A stretch of 31,173 bases of DNA, taken from Chara braunii (taxonomy: Eukaryota > Streptophyta > Charophyceae > Charales > Characeae). The position numbers and the translations under genes were made by a program. Below the pieces are notes generated by a model. The model saw only the letters and a list, made by a program, of their open reading frames with translations, was not told the origin of the DNA and searched no databases. Where the stretch lies: assembly GCA_003427395.1 (NCBI GenBank), contig BFEA01000032.1, forward strand, positions 4,093,565 through 4,124,737. Direction: 5' to 3'. Within the stretch, counting starts at the first letter, position 1; each line of letters opens with the position of its first letter. This document shows positions 1-9,680 of the stretch, in pieces.

Positions 1-831
1 GCCCATGATCACATCCGCCAACTCCAAGGAGGTCAACCCCTACCTCCCCACCTCTTGACACAGCCTGCTGCCCCTTTCATCTATCGACAGCATCGGACAC
101 AGGCCGCTGCGATGCATTTCACTCTTCCACCACCGACCACCATGATGTGTCAGGGACCTTTGGCCCAACTCCCTGTTCTTTCTAGTTCTCTTGCTGGTGC
201 CACTACGTCCTCTGTCCTCTTGTCACAGTCAGTTTTTCCTCTCCCTACCCATTATCAGCCGTTGATGTATCTTCCACAGTACCGACTGGATCGCCTCCCG
301 CAGTTTGACGGCAGGGCCTCCGAGCTCCAAGGATGGATCTCTACTACTGAGGAGCAGCTTCGCTACCATGGTGTCGCTATGGAACTGTGGCCCGTCGAGA
401 TGTCCTCTCGTTTCACAGGTCGTGCAGTCTCCACCTGGCGCGACTTCCTCGCCCTCCGCTCACAACATGGCGTACATGAGGGCATGTTTTATCCTGAGTT
501 TCGCGACTTCCTCCAGCAGTATTTTTCTCGCCCTGTACCAACCCGCGACCTGATTACCCGTATGGCTTAGATCAGATGGCTTGGTGGCGACAATGCCTTA
601 GAGTCATACATCACAACATTTCACCGTGTACGCGCTCAGATTCCTGTCACAGCCATATCAGAGGACACCATGATCCAGCGATTCCGCGCAGTTGAGAGTT
701 CTCGCATAATCATCCATAAGTCACAATCAATCGAAGGAGCAAACCATACCGGCACAAAGCCTAATTGCACACGAAGATCATTCACAACCTCATACATCAA
801 AGACGACCGCATGGCCGAAGTAACCGCATGA
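1..831 (+). pseudogene. Ty3/gypsy gag remnant, 5' open, internal stop
   Basis: The frame is open from the first base of the window, so the true start lies upstream. It encodes a Retrotrans_gag-like region of a Ty3/gypsy element: a Pro/Thr-rich leader, then a segment with FDGRASELQGWI, a conserved W and F pattern (STWRDFLALR, FRDFLQQYF) and, after the break, ALESYITTFHRVRAQIP. An in-frame TAG at 568-570 interrupts the protein, but the same frame stays open and gag-like to about 700, then to TGA at 829-831. After about 700 the likeness to gag fades. Gag packages element RNA into cytoplasmic particles; this copy cannot make the full protein. It is probably part of the same chromovirus as the pol fragment at 5830-7938, from which it is separated by a minus-strand element. 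No protease or zinc knuckle of its own is seen. Confidence 0.7.
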
Positions 832-1418
832 CACACACCATCACTGAGTGAGAAGACATCCATGTAGAAAGAGAGAGACAGAAGATGTTGAGAGAATAGA
901 GAAAAGAAAAGGAAAGAAGGAGGAAAAGATAAAGAGTTGACACATCGATGTCTCCCGAACGCGACAAGCGGCTCCGTATAATATCCAAGTCAAACCAGCC
1001 GACAGAGTTGAACCCGAAGATGGACGTCATGTCCATATCGAACCAAGCATGACCAACTTCATCCGGCAAGACCCTACACGTTTCGTCCGGAGCCGGTTCC
1101 GGACTCATCCAGGGTCGTCATGCAATCGAGTGCCAATCGATGTATTAAACAGACTATTTAAGACGAAAAGGACAAGCACTCGAAAAGTCTAGAGCCAGCC
1201 GGAGTCTACACAGAGAAGAAGGCGTTAAACAACCGCTACCCTACGAAGTCCACGGTTCAAATCTGTAACCGAATCCCTACGATCTAAACCCACAGGTCCA
1301 CGGGTCAAAGCCCAACACCTGAACAGAACCAGATTCAAAGACGACAGAACAAACCCACAGATCAAGTCCTACAAAGAACATCCAAGTAAAATCCGGTTAC
1401 CGGTTCAAAAACCCTCCA
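832..1418. other. Non-coding stretch, purine-rich then low-complexity
   Basis: No supported gene. Positions 860-935 are strongly purine-rich on the plus strand. Positions 1200-1420 hold loose repeats of short phrases such as cccacagrtc and cggttcaaa. This is either 3' flank of the minus-strand GIY-YIG/RT element or degraded gypsy sequence. I found no clear terminal repeat or target duplication here. Confidence 0.4.
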
Positions 1419-2216
1419 TCAATCCTTAAAAGGCCATCCTGGCCTCATAGGCTCATATCGCAGGCCTATACCTATTTTGTGCCCCCTTCCCGTAAGGGCC
1501 TTCCAGGCCCAATTTCGTGTTCGGAACTTATCCCAACCCGTCAGACAATGTACCCAACCATCCCACAGACCTCCAAATTTCAGAGAAAAATTGCACAGAG
1601 ATTTGTCGAAGATTTCGTCAGGAAATCCCCCCCGAAGCCTCAACTCCACTTTCAGAGTCAACAAAAAGACCGCCTCTGCGGCTGGCATGCTCGTAAACCG
1701 TCGAGCACGATGGAGAAACGAACCAACAACTGCCATCTTCTGCTTCTTGCTCACATATGAGCAATTATCCTGAAGACTTTGAAAACGCAAGCCCATTTCC
1801 AATACAGTCCGCTGGTTTTTGTGTACCTCGACACATTGAATGCCCGATGGCCAACCAGAATTTCGTAAGACACAGCCAAGGAAATCCCAAGAATCAGAGT
1901 CACTTGTACGCTCCAAGCTCAGCTTCGGATCATAGCACTCACCCAGAATATCCTCAGCTTTGTGACGAGAAAAATCATCACCCACATAATGCCTGATGAA
2001 GATAGAGACATCATCAATCAGACGAATCCCGTGGACCAGAACTCGGTCCTTTCCGAGAGAATTCAGGAAAGAGAATTCGGAAGAGACACACAGTAGGCAT
2101 GCAATCGTCAGGCTAGAAGGTTTACCCATTGGAATGCCCATGGTTTGCCGAAGAATAGTCCCGTTCGCCCGAATAAAGGTATGCTCAAGATCAAACCTTA
2201 CAAAACTACGAATCAT
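1419..2216 (-). pseudogene. Reverse transcriptase, C-terminal half (Penelope-like)
   Basis: A 265-codon ORF carries recognisable RT core motifs. Motif B reads QTMGIPMGKPSS near residues 24-35, and motif C reads RLIDDVSIFI near residue 65, so the catalytic pair is preceded by I (IDD) rather than by Y-A or F-A as in LTR elements and LINEs. A thumb-like basic region follows (SYVSKKQKMAVVGSFLHRA), then a Trp-rich tail (GGLWDGWVHC, RTRNWAWKAL). IDD and the GIPMG spacing fit Penelope-like or related non-LTR RTs. Motif A and the fingers should lie upstream, where 2217-2816 is broken into three frames. The frame equals that of the GIY-YIG block, supporting a common origin. The ATG at 2216 is only the first Met after a stop, not a proven start. 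Confidence 0.6.
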
Positions 2217-3224
2217 ATCAAACCCATACGATTCTCAGCCCTCCTGTGCTCCACCTTTTTGAATCTTGGCCTCTTTCCCCCGCTTCTTCAACAATACCCC
2301 TTTAGCCCTCTTTCCTTCCCAAAAATCGACTACCCAATCCAAGAAGTGGCATTCGATTCAGAACAATCATGATATTGGTCGCCCACAACTAGGCAACAAT
2401 CAGCAACAGAACGCCGACTCAACCGAGCAACAGAGAAATCAAGAGCAGAAAATGAAGATAAAATTTGATGCCACAATCTTCCCACAACATCACGGCAACC
2501 CGAAAATGTCACATTCTTATTGTTACGGACTCAAGCCGGGGCCACTGCCCAGTCATTCAAACGAAAACTTACGTGACCACCAACACGAGGGAATTCTTCA
2601 GATAAGGATGCACAGCTACAAATATTTTGTTTCGTTCGGCTGCCTCTCGAAAGTTAAAAATCAACTCGCCCACACTCTTATTCTTAAGCCATACAATCCG
2701 CATGCGTCTTACTATCATACGCTTCCATCCTGCATCAATATCCAAACTCATTACAATATTGGCACATAGCGATCGAATGCCAGGCTTACTCAGCCCTGCA
2801 TCATAGGTGATCCGTATCACCAGTCGTTCCGAATACTAATGTCAAACCGTCGCTTAATTACCCCTGACAGGATAAAACGTAGTTGATACCTCGATTTTTT
2901 TTCAGAAAAACAACGCACTGCAGAATATGCTTGCACCAGAAAAGCGAAATCCAATTCCGTTAGTTCCTTTCTAGAGCTCGGATTGCCGAGGTACCCAGCC
3001 AGAGATGGCTTCAGAATAGCAAAACGTGATAGGAATGGGACGACAACCACAATAGACAGGTACTTTCCAGATTGAAACACATGCTTAGCTTTCTTAAGCA
3101 ACTCATAGCTCCCAGCAGAACAAACCAATGAGGAACCAAATCGACGTTTAATCAATTTCCAATTCTCGGCAAAAACCTGTCCACCCGCACATGCAACCCC
3201 GATCGACGAAACTTTCCTCTCTAC
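2217..3224 (-). pseudogene. Broken linker and RT fingers region
   Basis: From 3224 to 2817 the GIY-YIG frame continues after a single TGA (3225-3227) for about 135 codons, rich in basic and aromatic residues (IKRRFGSSLVC, FLSRFAILKPSLAGYLG). At 2817-2820 the likely reading moves to another frame (2820-2569, with SVGELIFNFREAAERNK). Below 2569 the remaining frames are short and none is clearly favoured. I recognise no named domain; by position it should hold the linker and the RT fingers with motif A. At least two frameshifts are needed to join it to the RT block, so it is a decayed remnant. Confidence 0.4.
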
Positions 3225-3731
3225 TCAAGAGTTCAATATCGTTAAAAGGCTAGAAGAAACTACTCCAATAGTGGAATGAAAAACCAAATGCGTGAGAGGG
3301 AAAAATGTATGTGTCGTGATTCCAGCGTTCCTTTTCTTCCTGACTCTCTCCTTTTTTCCAAGTCTATGATGTTTGCCCCACCGTTTCAGATCCTGACTAT
3401 TCAGATGTGGACTAAACTTTTTTATAACAAACTTTTCTAGATCACGAACTTCCTCCTCCCCACCCAAAAACAGTGGTACTGTGACATATTGACCAACCTG
3501 ACACCTCCTTAGCCACGAGTACAATTTATGGTTCCGTTTTCCTTGCTCAATAACCTTAGGATTAGACGCCCGATAGACATGTTCCTTCCATAGAGTAGAA
3601 AGCGATCTAGTGGTAGCCCCGACATAAGTGTGTTTAGACCAAGGTGAGATCAGAGCATAGACAAGAGGTCCAGGAAAATTCTCAAAGTCGAAGTCCTCGG
3701 TAAGCAAATTTAACACATACTCTTTAAACTT
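3225..3731 (-). pseudogene. GIY-YIG endonuclease domain
   Basis: The first part of the ORF reads PLVYALISPWSKHTYVGAT: VYALI corresponds to the GIY strand, and TYVGAT, 12-14 residues on, to the YIG strand. A basic helix follows (SLSTLWKEHVYRA). The catalytic Glu lies in EEVRDLEKFVIKKFSPHLN, about 90 residues into the domain, followed by the usual F.P.LN. The helix that normally carries a catalytic Arg has W-K-E-H, so that residue may be displaced or lost. GIY-YIG domains nick DNA; in Penelope-like elements they prime target-site reverse transcription. No zinc finger separates the GIY and YIG strands. The block begins just after a TGA (3732-3734) and ends at a TGA (3225-3227), with same-frame coding-like sequence on both sides, and lies upstream of the RT. 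Confidence 0.6.
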
Positions 3732-4250
3732 TCATGCCCAAGGAATCTGATCACGGAGGATAAGGCCGATGACTACTAATCTAAAGAAGGCATTATACTC
3801 AGTATCCCGAAGGAAGAAAGAAGAACTATTCGAAGGTGGAGCAATGGTCGAGCAAGGAGGAGAAGCAAATCCCAAGGGAGAGACAACATGCCCGGCGGAA
3901 ATTGGCGAAACTCCATATCCACATCTTTTAATTCGACAGTCATCAGCCAAAGACCAAAGTATAGACGCGTCCGGGAAAGACCCCTATAGCTCGACTGACT
4001 TCTCCCCCACATCCTCAATTTCACCCGAGTTTTTTGAAACGCCATCACTAACCTCCAGTACCTCTTTCTCCCGTCTGGAAGATGGACCCGGTATCTCGTC
4101 GAACGCTTTCTTTGCACGTGCTTCCTCAAGGTCACACACGGTATCCTCGAACTTTCCGAGCTTCACACCCTCTTCCTTACAGAGTGGCTCTAATCCTGCC
4201 TTCCGGAGCATACACAATTGCCGCTTCTGTTCCTCCACGAATTCGACCCT
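3732..4250 (-). pseudogene. SAP-like helix segment and Ser/Pro-rich linker
   Basis: Same frame as the GIY-YIG block. The proximal part reads LRKAGLEPLCKEEGVKLGKF followed by an acidic, Ala-rich helix (DLEEARAKKAFDE). The L...GL...C..EG.K.GK.E spacing resembles a SAP helix-extension-helix DNA-binding motif; this is a pattern judgement only. After a TAG at 3984-3986 the frame continues for 83 codons of Ser/Pro-rich sequence (SPLGFASPPCSTIAPPSNSS) to a TGA at 3732. The block lies directly downstream of the coiled-coil ORF, which ends at 4256 in another frame, so one frameshift would join them. Confidence 0.4.
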
Positions 4251-4255
4251 ATCAT

Positions 4256-5428
4256 TTAATCGTTGTAGTAGTACGCCGTGGAATCTGTTCCTTGTCCAAC
4301 AGCGCAGACATCGAGGTGGATCTGCCCCCAGTTCTTCCAGTGGTAGCTTTTATCCCTCTTCGAGCAGATCGGACTGCCACTTCTTCGAGTTCCTCCCACC
4401 ACCTTCTCTTTACCTTTCTCACCTCCCGCCATCAACTGGCTCATTTTCTCCTCCAGAGTCTTCACCTGTTTCTCCGCCTCTATTTTGCGAGCCTCCGCTT
4501 CAGCTCGTTTCTGCTTGAGAGCCTCTGCCTCAATATTCGCCATTCGATGTAAGTTCTGAAGATTTCGATACTCTACTTTCCATTTGTCCTCTTCTCTCAC
4601 ATTATCCGTCCATCTTGGTCTGGGAGAACCCCGATTAGAGCATTCTGGTGTCTGCAGCATCACGCTGCCTCGCTTGTTACCAGTTCGCAAGGCTTGCTCC
4701 TTCCATTGCCCTGCTTTTGAGATCACACGTTCATTCTGATCATGGGGCATACTAACTTCCTTACGTAGCCCCAAAATCTCCTGTTTAAAATTTGCCTTCA
4801 TATACGCTGACTGCTTCAGTTTTCCTATCTCTGCCTTCAACGCCGCAATCTCATCCTCATTTACACGTTTTTCTCCAACCTTTCTTCGTAGTTCCATAAT
4901 TTCATTCTGCAGATACATAACACGATCCTCCCCGCCAGGACATAGCGTCTCGTTTAACTTACGCCTCAGATCCTCATTCTCCTTCCGAAGTCGAAGAGTC
5001 TCTTCATTCGCCGAATCCCCGCTGACAACCTCAGCCGATTTACCCTTCTTAATGCCTAACGCGTCTAACCTCTTCTCCAATCGCTCGCCCATTGCTTCCT
5101 CAAATTGCTCTCGCTCTTTTCTCAAGGCCAAAAGTTTTTCCTCCTCATTTTTTCTTGCTTTCTCTTTCGCCTCCTCCTCCTTTTTCTTGGCCTCCCGTTC
5201 TGTGTCTTCTACATACTTGTTATAGACTTTGTCAAGCCTTTCCTGATTCCTCGTCCACCAATTTGGTCGAGTCTGGTACGCGTTGTCGGAACCCGCCATG
5301 TTACCTCCCCTTTGGTTTGACAAAGATGGACCATAGGAGGCAGAAACGTTAGTAGCAGCTGATGCAGAAGACGCAGCGCCAGCAGCAAGCAACGCCAAGA
5401 GTGGTGGTCCAGTTGGTTGGGACAACAT
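4256..5428 (-). pseudogene. Coiled-coil protein, probable N-terminal part of the GIY-YIG/RT element
   Basis: A 390-codon ORF starts at an ATG at 5428. Residues 1-45 are Ala/Ser-rich. Residues about 60-125 form a highly charged helix (EREAKKKEEEAKEKARKNEE), a second coiled coil spans about 145-235 (RLRKENEDLRRKLNE, RVMYLQNEIMELRRKVGE), and a third about 285-345 (AEALKQKRAEAEARKIEAEK). There is no catalytic motif, signal peptide or membrane segment. Such regions mediate self-association, as gag-like proteins of non-LTR elements do; the role here is inferred. The start overlaps, in another frame, the end of a CCHC knuckle ORF, and the last residues (DSTAYYYND) look like out-of-frame reading before the SAP-like segment resumes. 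It is probably a frameshifted piece of one polyprotein. Confidence 0.5.
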
Positions 5429-5540
5429 TAGCTCTCGTGGCGGGCGGACGAAAACCTGACCCTCGTTGTGGACATTCGCGGGCCCAATGGCCCGTTGATC
5501 CGCATTGAAAACATTCGTCTCTTCCCGGATATCCAGCCAT
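5349..5540 (-). pseudogene. CCHC zinc-knuckle N-terminus
   Basis: Starting at the ATG at 5540, the peptide begins MAGYPGRDE and contains CFQCGSTGHWARECP, an exact C-x2-C-x4-H-x4-C zinc knuckle, followed by QRGSGFRPP. Such knuckles bind single-stranded RNA or DNA in retroelement Gag proteins. After about residue 45 the frame turns into a Cys/Trp-rich stretch (ACCWRCVFCISCY) that looks like frameshifted reading of the Ala/Ser-rich start of the neighbouring coiled-coil ORF. The knuckle probably forms the true N-terminus of the element protein. Confidence 0.6.
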
Positions 5541-5658
5541 CACGGACGATCAGAAAAACCACAATTAGCCTCAAACACAACACACAAACATACGGAAAGC
5601 ACAAACGAAAGGTAAGTGACCTAATCACGAGTCACACACACGTAGTATAATTGCTACG

Positions 5659-7095
5659 GTGGTTCCAAACCGTAAGGATGAAGTTGCCCCTTCTACTTTT
5701 CCCGATTCCACAGAGTCCTGCCTCCCTCGCATCCCTCGCTTCCCTCCTCCACCTCCAGCGACTGCGGCTCATCTTGCACCCATCCAGCCCACCTCTTCAG
5801 GGGCCCCACCCCCTTATATTCCTGACGTCGCTGATGACGGTACAGTCGAGTCTAGAGATGGAGAGTGTCCGGCTGCTTATTTATCTCGACAACTACTTCC
5901 CACTAAGCGTAACTATACTGCCGACAAGCGCGAGGTCCTTGCGTTGGTCTACGCTGTTAAGAAGTGGCGTCATCACTTGCACGGTCACACTTTCACCGTT
6001 TTGATGGAGAACTTTATCCTCGCCGCCTTCCAGACGAAGCCTAAGCTCACTTCTCGCCAGACTCGTTGGTGGCGTGACCTCTCCGAGTTTGATCTCACCA
6101 TCAAGAAGATCTCCGGTGAAAGCAATCACGTAGCAGATGCCTTATCCCGCCGCCCCGACCTTCAGTGCGAGGATAGTCAGCTATCTGCTATTTCAGCTTC
6201 CACCATCCACCCCCCCTTTTTGGATGAGTACCGTCGCGCATACACCCAGTGCCCTGAGTTTTTGTCCATCTACGTTGACCTACAGGCTGGCAAGTTCGTC
6301 CCTAACTTCCATCTCGATCCCTCTGGACTCCTATACTGGCTTGGTCGCCAAGGTACCCGTACTCCTCGCTTATGTGTGCCCTCTACTGGTCAGCTCCGTG
6401 TTCGGGCCGTCACTGAGTGTCACGATCAGCACGTCGCCGGTCATCTCGGTGTCTTCAAGACACTTGACCGCCTCTACCGCCATTACTACTAGGAGCACCG
6501 TCGTACATTCACTAAGGAGTACGTCCGCACCTGCAGGATCTGCCAGGAGGCCAACATTCCCAACCACCTCCGTTACGGTCTTCTTCAGCCCTTACCCATT
6601 CCCACTCAACGTTGGACTTCCGTCTCGATGGACTTCATCGGTCGTTTTCGTCCCCCTACCCTACGAGGCCACGACGCCATCTTCGTCATTGTCTGTCGGT
6701 TAACAAAGCATGCTCACTTCCTCCCTTGCAAGTATGCTAGTTCCGCCAAAGACATCGACTCCCTATACTTTAACCGCATTGCCATTCATCACGGTCTTCC
6801 CACTAGCATCGTCTCTGATCGCGATCCCCGCTTTACTTCTCACTTCTGGCGTGGACTCCATGAGATCTATGGTTCCGAGCTCCGCCTTTCCTCCTCCTAT
6901 CACCCCCAGTCAGATGGACAGACTAAGGTCACCAGCAAAACTCTTGGGAGTATCCTCAAAAAGTTTGTTGAGAATGACTCTGATTGGGATCTGCATCTTG
7001 CTCACGCAGAGATTGCTTATAACCATGCTATTTCACCTGCCACTGGCATGTCTCCCTACTACTGTGATGGGATACCATCCTCGTGTCCCATCTGA
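5659..7095 (+). pseudogene. Chromovirus pol: RNase H end and integrase
   Basis: One frame with a single TAG at 6490-6492. Order: a Pro-rich stretch of unknown origin (5659-5830); the Ty3-type RNase H C-terminal part (YLSRQLLPTKRNYTADKREV, AVKKWRHHLHGHTFTVL, ISGESNHVADALSRRP); the integrase HHCC zinc domain (ECHDQHVAGHLG, then CRICQ after the stop); and the integrase core with SMDFIGRF (first Asp) and IVSDRDPRFTSHFW (second Asp). The third catalytic residue, Glu in the usual HPQ.DGQTE context, is Lys here (HPQSDGQTK, AAG at 6925-6927). The TAG falls where a Trp is common. RNase H also lacks its first catalytic block, and the usual TD(N/H) reads MEN. Protease and RT are missing. The copy cannot integrate on its own. 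Confidence 0.85.
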
Positions 7096-7938
7096 CCTTC
7101 TCCGTCCATCTCAGATCCATCCCGACACCAAATGCCCTGCCCTTGATGATTGGGTAAGGGAGATGAATGCGCTTCTTAGCAAGGCTCGTGAGAGCATTGC
7201 TGACTCCCAGGCTCGCATGGCCACTCGCGCCAACCGCTCTCACATCGACCAACCCTTCAAAGTTGGCAACGAGGTTCTTGTCGACGCACGTCACTTCCAA
7301 CCCGAAGCTGACACGCTTCAGAAATTCAGACGTCGATATATTGGACCATGCACCATTCTTGCACCCGCCGGACCCAATCATGACTGTCCGGTGAGCTTCA
7401 AATTGAAGCTCCCTGATTCAACGTACCGTACTAACTTACACGACGTGTTCCATGTATCTCTTTTGCGCCCCTTTAGACGGTCTCCTCCCGAGTTTCACGG
7501 TCGACCTTACCCTCGCCCCTCTCCCATCATCATTGAGGGTCACGAGGAGTTTGTCGTCTCTGATATCACGTCCCGGCGTATGACTTATGGTGACCTTCCC
7601 CGCCTCGAGTATCTCGTTCGATGGAAGGGTTAACCTGATGAGGAGTCTACTTGGGAGCCTCTTAAGCACCCGAAGCATGCTATGACTTCGTGCGTGTTTA
7701 CTATCGTGCTCATCCTTTCCCGGCATCCTCCTCCCCCCCTACTTCTCGTCCTTCTACTACTGACTCATCTACCTCTGCGACCACTAACACCCCCCCTCCT
7801 CCATCGATGGGTCCTCCTGCTCCACCGGTACCGGCCTCATGTCCTCCTTCCCCTATGGATGTGGTTCTGTCTGTTGTTGCAGTTGATTCCTCTCGCCCCC
7901 AGCGTACCCATCGACTTCCTTTTCGTTATCGTGACTGA
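7063..7938 (+). pseudogene. Chromovirus integrase C-terminus, chromodomain and Pro-rich tail
   Basis: After a frameshift near 7063-7070 the integrase continues in the next frame: MGYHPRVPSDLL, a helical stretch (REMNALLSKARESIADSQAR), a GPY/F-like module (FKVGNEVLVDARHF, KFRRRYIGPCTILAPAGPN) and TNLHDVFHVSLLRPF. A chromodomain follows (EEFVVSDITSRR, LEYLVRWKG), broken by TAA at 7631-7633 inside the conserved WKGYP; sequence beyond the stop still reads PDEESTWEPLKHPKHA. A second frameshift near 7678-7690 leads to a Ser/Thr/Pro-rich tail ending at TGA before 7939 (RTHRLPFRYRD). Chromodomains in chromoviruses steer integration toward marked histones. The aromatic residue lost to the stop belongs to the conserved core of the fold. 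Confidence 0.8.
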
Positions 7939-9178
7939 TCTATACCCCCCATACGCTCTCTATCGTTTACCATTCCTGGACACTTATGTAGCAGCTTCTG
8001 GTTTCGACTTCTACATTCGGCTTCTACATTCGGTTTCTACATTTGACTTTCGACCTCAGTGCTTCTCCTCAGTACCAAAGTACTTGTCGCATTGTTCCGG
8101 ACTTCTACTCGGTTCTTGCGGAACTCCTACTTCATTTAGGCTACTTCGGTTCGACTTCAGTCTGGAGACTAATCAGTTGGACTACTTCACTTTTTCGGCT
8201 ACAGAGTTCCCATCATTCCCACCTATCCACCACCCTCGAGCTTACCCTTCAGTTACATGATGACCCCTATTTTCCCTGTCTATGTGGGTGTGTCCGTTTG
8301 CCGCTCTTCTGCCTTACCGTATGTTGCGCGCCCTCCTCTGGAGTGTACGTTTTATTTGCTCGCGACTTTTGGCCACATGTCTATGCCGGCATAGCCCTCT
8401 CCCTCCTTCCAGGCTCTCCTTATGTGTGCTCCCTTGTGTGAGTGCCCTTCCCCTTTCAGCTGGCGGTACCCGTTTGATGGTTTCTATTAAGCCTAGTGTC
8501 GTGCTGTTACTCTCCCTCCGAGCCTGATGACCCTTACCTGGTTGTGTGGGTGCCCCCCTTGGAGTTTACTCTGAGAGTTGTACCTGCCGCCTTCCCACCC
8601 ATTCCTACCTCTGCCATGTGACCGAGTTCCCTTCTCTTTTGTTCAGGTATTGTGCATTGTGTACAGGGCACGTGAGACTGTGCCACATTCGTTTTCGACT
8701 TAGGACATTGTTGCATAAATTACTAGGCTTGAGGCTTAGTCTGCATTGCATCTCTTTTCCTTCATGGAGCTTGCTCCGCATCTAGAATTGTTTCCTTTGC
8801 CGTTCCTTTTGGGTTTCCGCTATTTCAGCGAATAACGTGTTTGATGTATCGCTTGACCCATTCACAGGTCCGAGGATCGTGTAGCGGTACCCCTACGGCC
8901 CGGCAGTGAGACCGGACCAGTTTCAGGCCGTCGGCCTGACCCTGGTCCGGTACCAGGTTGTTTTCCATACCTGGACCTAGGCCGGTATATCACTTCGGCC
9001 TAGGCCCTGGTCCGGGGTCAGTTCAGTTGGTTCATTCAGTTGTTCGTTCTTTCATTGAGCCGGACTGGACCTTCACACAGCTGCTGCTTCTCGTGTGTGT
9101 CCATCTCCTCTCTCTCTCTCTCTCACACCATCTCCCCACGTGCCCTCCGCACGTCATCACCCCTACTGAAAATTCACA
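7939..9178. other. Gypsy 3' flank or LTR-like region, no gene
   Basis: No supported gene. The region is pyrimidine-rich on the plus strand. Near 8010-8045 the phrase ttctacattcgg is repeated. By position it should contain the element's polypurine tract and 3' LTR, but I could not define LTR ends and no second LTR is visible upstream. The stretch 8912-9004 holds hairpins (separate entry), and 9111-9122 is a short CT repeat. Confidence 0.4.
8912..9004. repeat. Pair of GC-rich hairpins
   Basis: Arms ccggaccag (8912-8920) and ctggtccgg (8942-8950) pair perfectly, with an inner pair caggcc (8924-8929) and ggcctg (8933-8938). A second hairpin has arms cctaggccg (8976-8984) and cggcctagg (8996-9004). 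They lie in the presumed LTR or 3' flank of the chromovirus and could shape RNA structure; function unknown. Confidence 0.6.
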
Positions 9179-9305
9179 GAGCTTTCAAGGGCGAATTTAG
9201 GAACATTCACTTGCAAGAAAGGACACGTCAGCGGGAGGTGCGGCCACAAACTCTGCAATCCCAATTGTCAAACAAAATTCCTGGCGCGCTCACTAAGGTG
9301 CAAGT
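9179..9305 (+). pseudogene. Cys/His-rich coding remnant
   Basis: Reading in the frame of tgc at 9212, about 40 codons give a peptide with CKKGHVSGRCGHKLCNPNC then QTKFLARSLRCK and a TAA. The Cys/His spacing (C-x3-H-x4-C-x1-H-x2-C-x3-C) looks like a metal-binding motif but I cannot assign it to a family. The end reads caagtaagt, so a splice donor (GTAAGT) could follow instead of a stop. No start codon or upstream exon was identified. It is probably a fragment of a mobile-element or host gene. Confidence 0.35.
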
Positions 9306-9377
9306 AAGTCCTACGTAAATTCGGAGAGAAATTGCGAAAAAGTCCGAGAAAAACAACAAGTCTTAAAAGTGGGAGGG

Positions 9378-9485
9378 CCTCGTCGGCCATTGATTAGATG
9401 CATCATCCACCAACCAAAAAGAAGGGTACCAACCTCGTTGGGCATTGATTCCATGCATCATCCACCAACCAAAAAGAAGGGTACC
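9378..9485. repeat. 53-bp direct repeat, two copies
   Basis: Units 9378-9430 and 9433-9485 both run from cctcgt to aagggtacc and differ at only a few positions (for example tgattagatg against tgattccatg). Spacing is 55 bp. Each contains an ATG in the context atgcatcatccacc. Confidence 0.85.
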
Positions 9486-9680
9486 CCTAAAGCCCGTCAG
9501 AGATCGAAAAAGCACGAATAGCAAAACTCACGGCTTCAGAAGTTCGTTCAGTCACAGGCCACTTTGCAACCTTCTGATTCTGATACGAATTTTCTATTTG
9601 CTATCCCCGAGGGGACTGACATTGAAATACTGCGGAGGGTACCAGGACACTTTGTTGTTAGAGGCTATGTAGTCTGTTAG
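9460..9680 (+). pseudogene. Short coding-like remnant of unknown family
   Basis: In the frame beginning at the ATG of the second 53-bp repeat copy, the sequence reads MHHPPTKKKGTPKARQRSKK, then a TAG. About 45 more coding-like codons follow in frame (LQPSDSDTNFLFAIPEG, then DIEILRRVPGHFVVRGY) before another TAG near 9678. Composition is protein-like but I recognise no domain. It may belong with the Cys/His-rich remnant upstream. Low confidence that it was ever one gene. Confidence 0.25.

Larger units (their letters stand above)
1419..5540 (-). mobile_element. Degenerate Penelope-like retroelement (CCHC, coiled coil, GIY-YIG, RT)
   Basis: Four coding blocks lie head to tail on the minus strand. 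They encode a CCHC knuckle (5540-5349), a coiled-coil protein (5428-4256), a GIY-YIG nuclease (3731-3225) and a reverse transcriptase (2219-1419). The block from about 4250 down to 2817 stays in a single frame with only isolated stops (3984, 3732, 3225), which argues for one former polyprotein. RT plus GIY-YIG is the signature of Penelope-like elements; an N-terminal GIY-YIG matches the permuted type known from green algae (Chlamys) and animals (Naiad). The link between the CCHC/coiled-coil part and the nuclease/RT part is inferred from strand, order and spacing. No ends, tail or target duplication were found. It sits between gag and pol pieces of a chromovirus and may have inserted into it. 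Confidence 0.55.
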
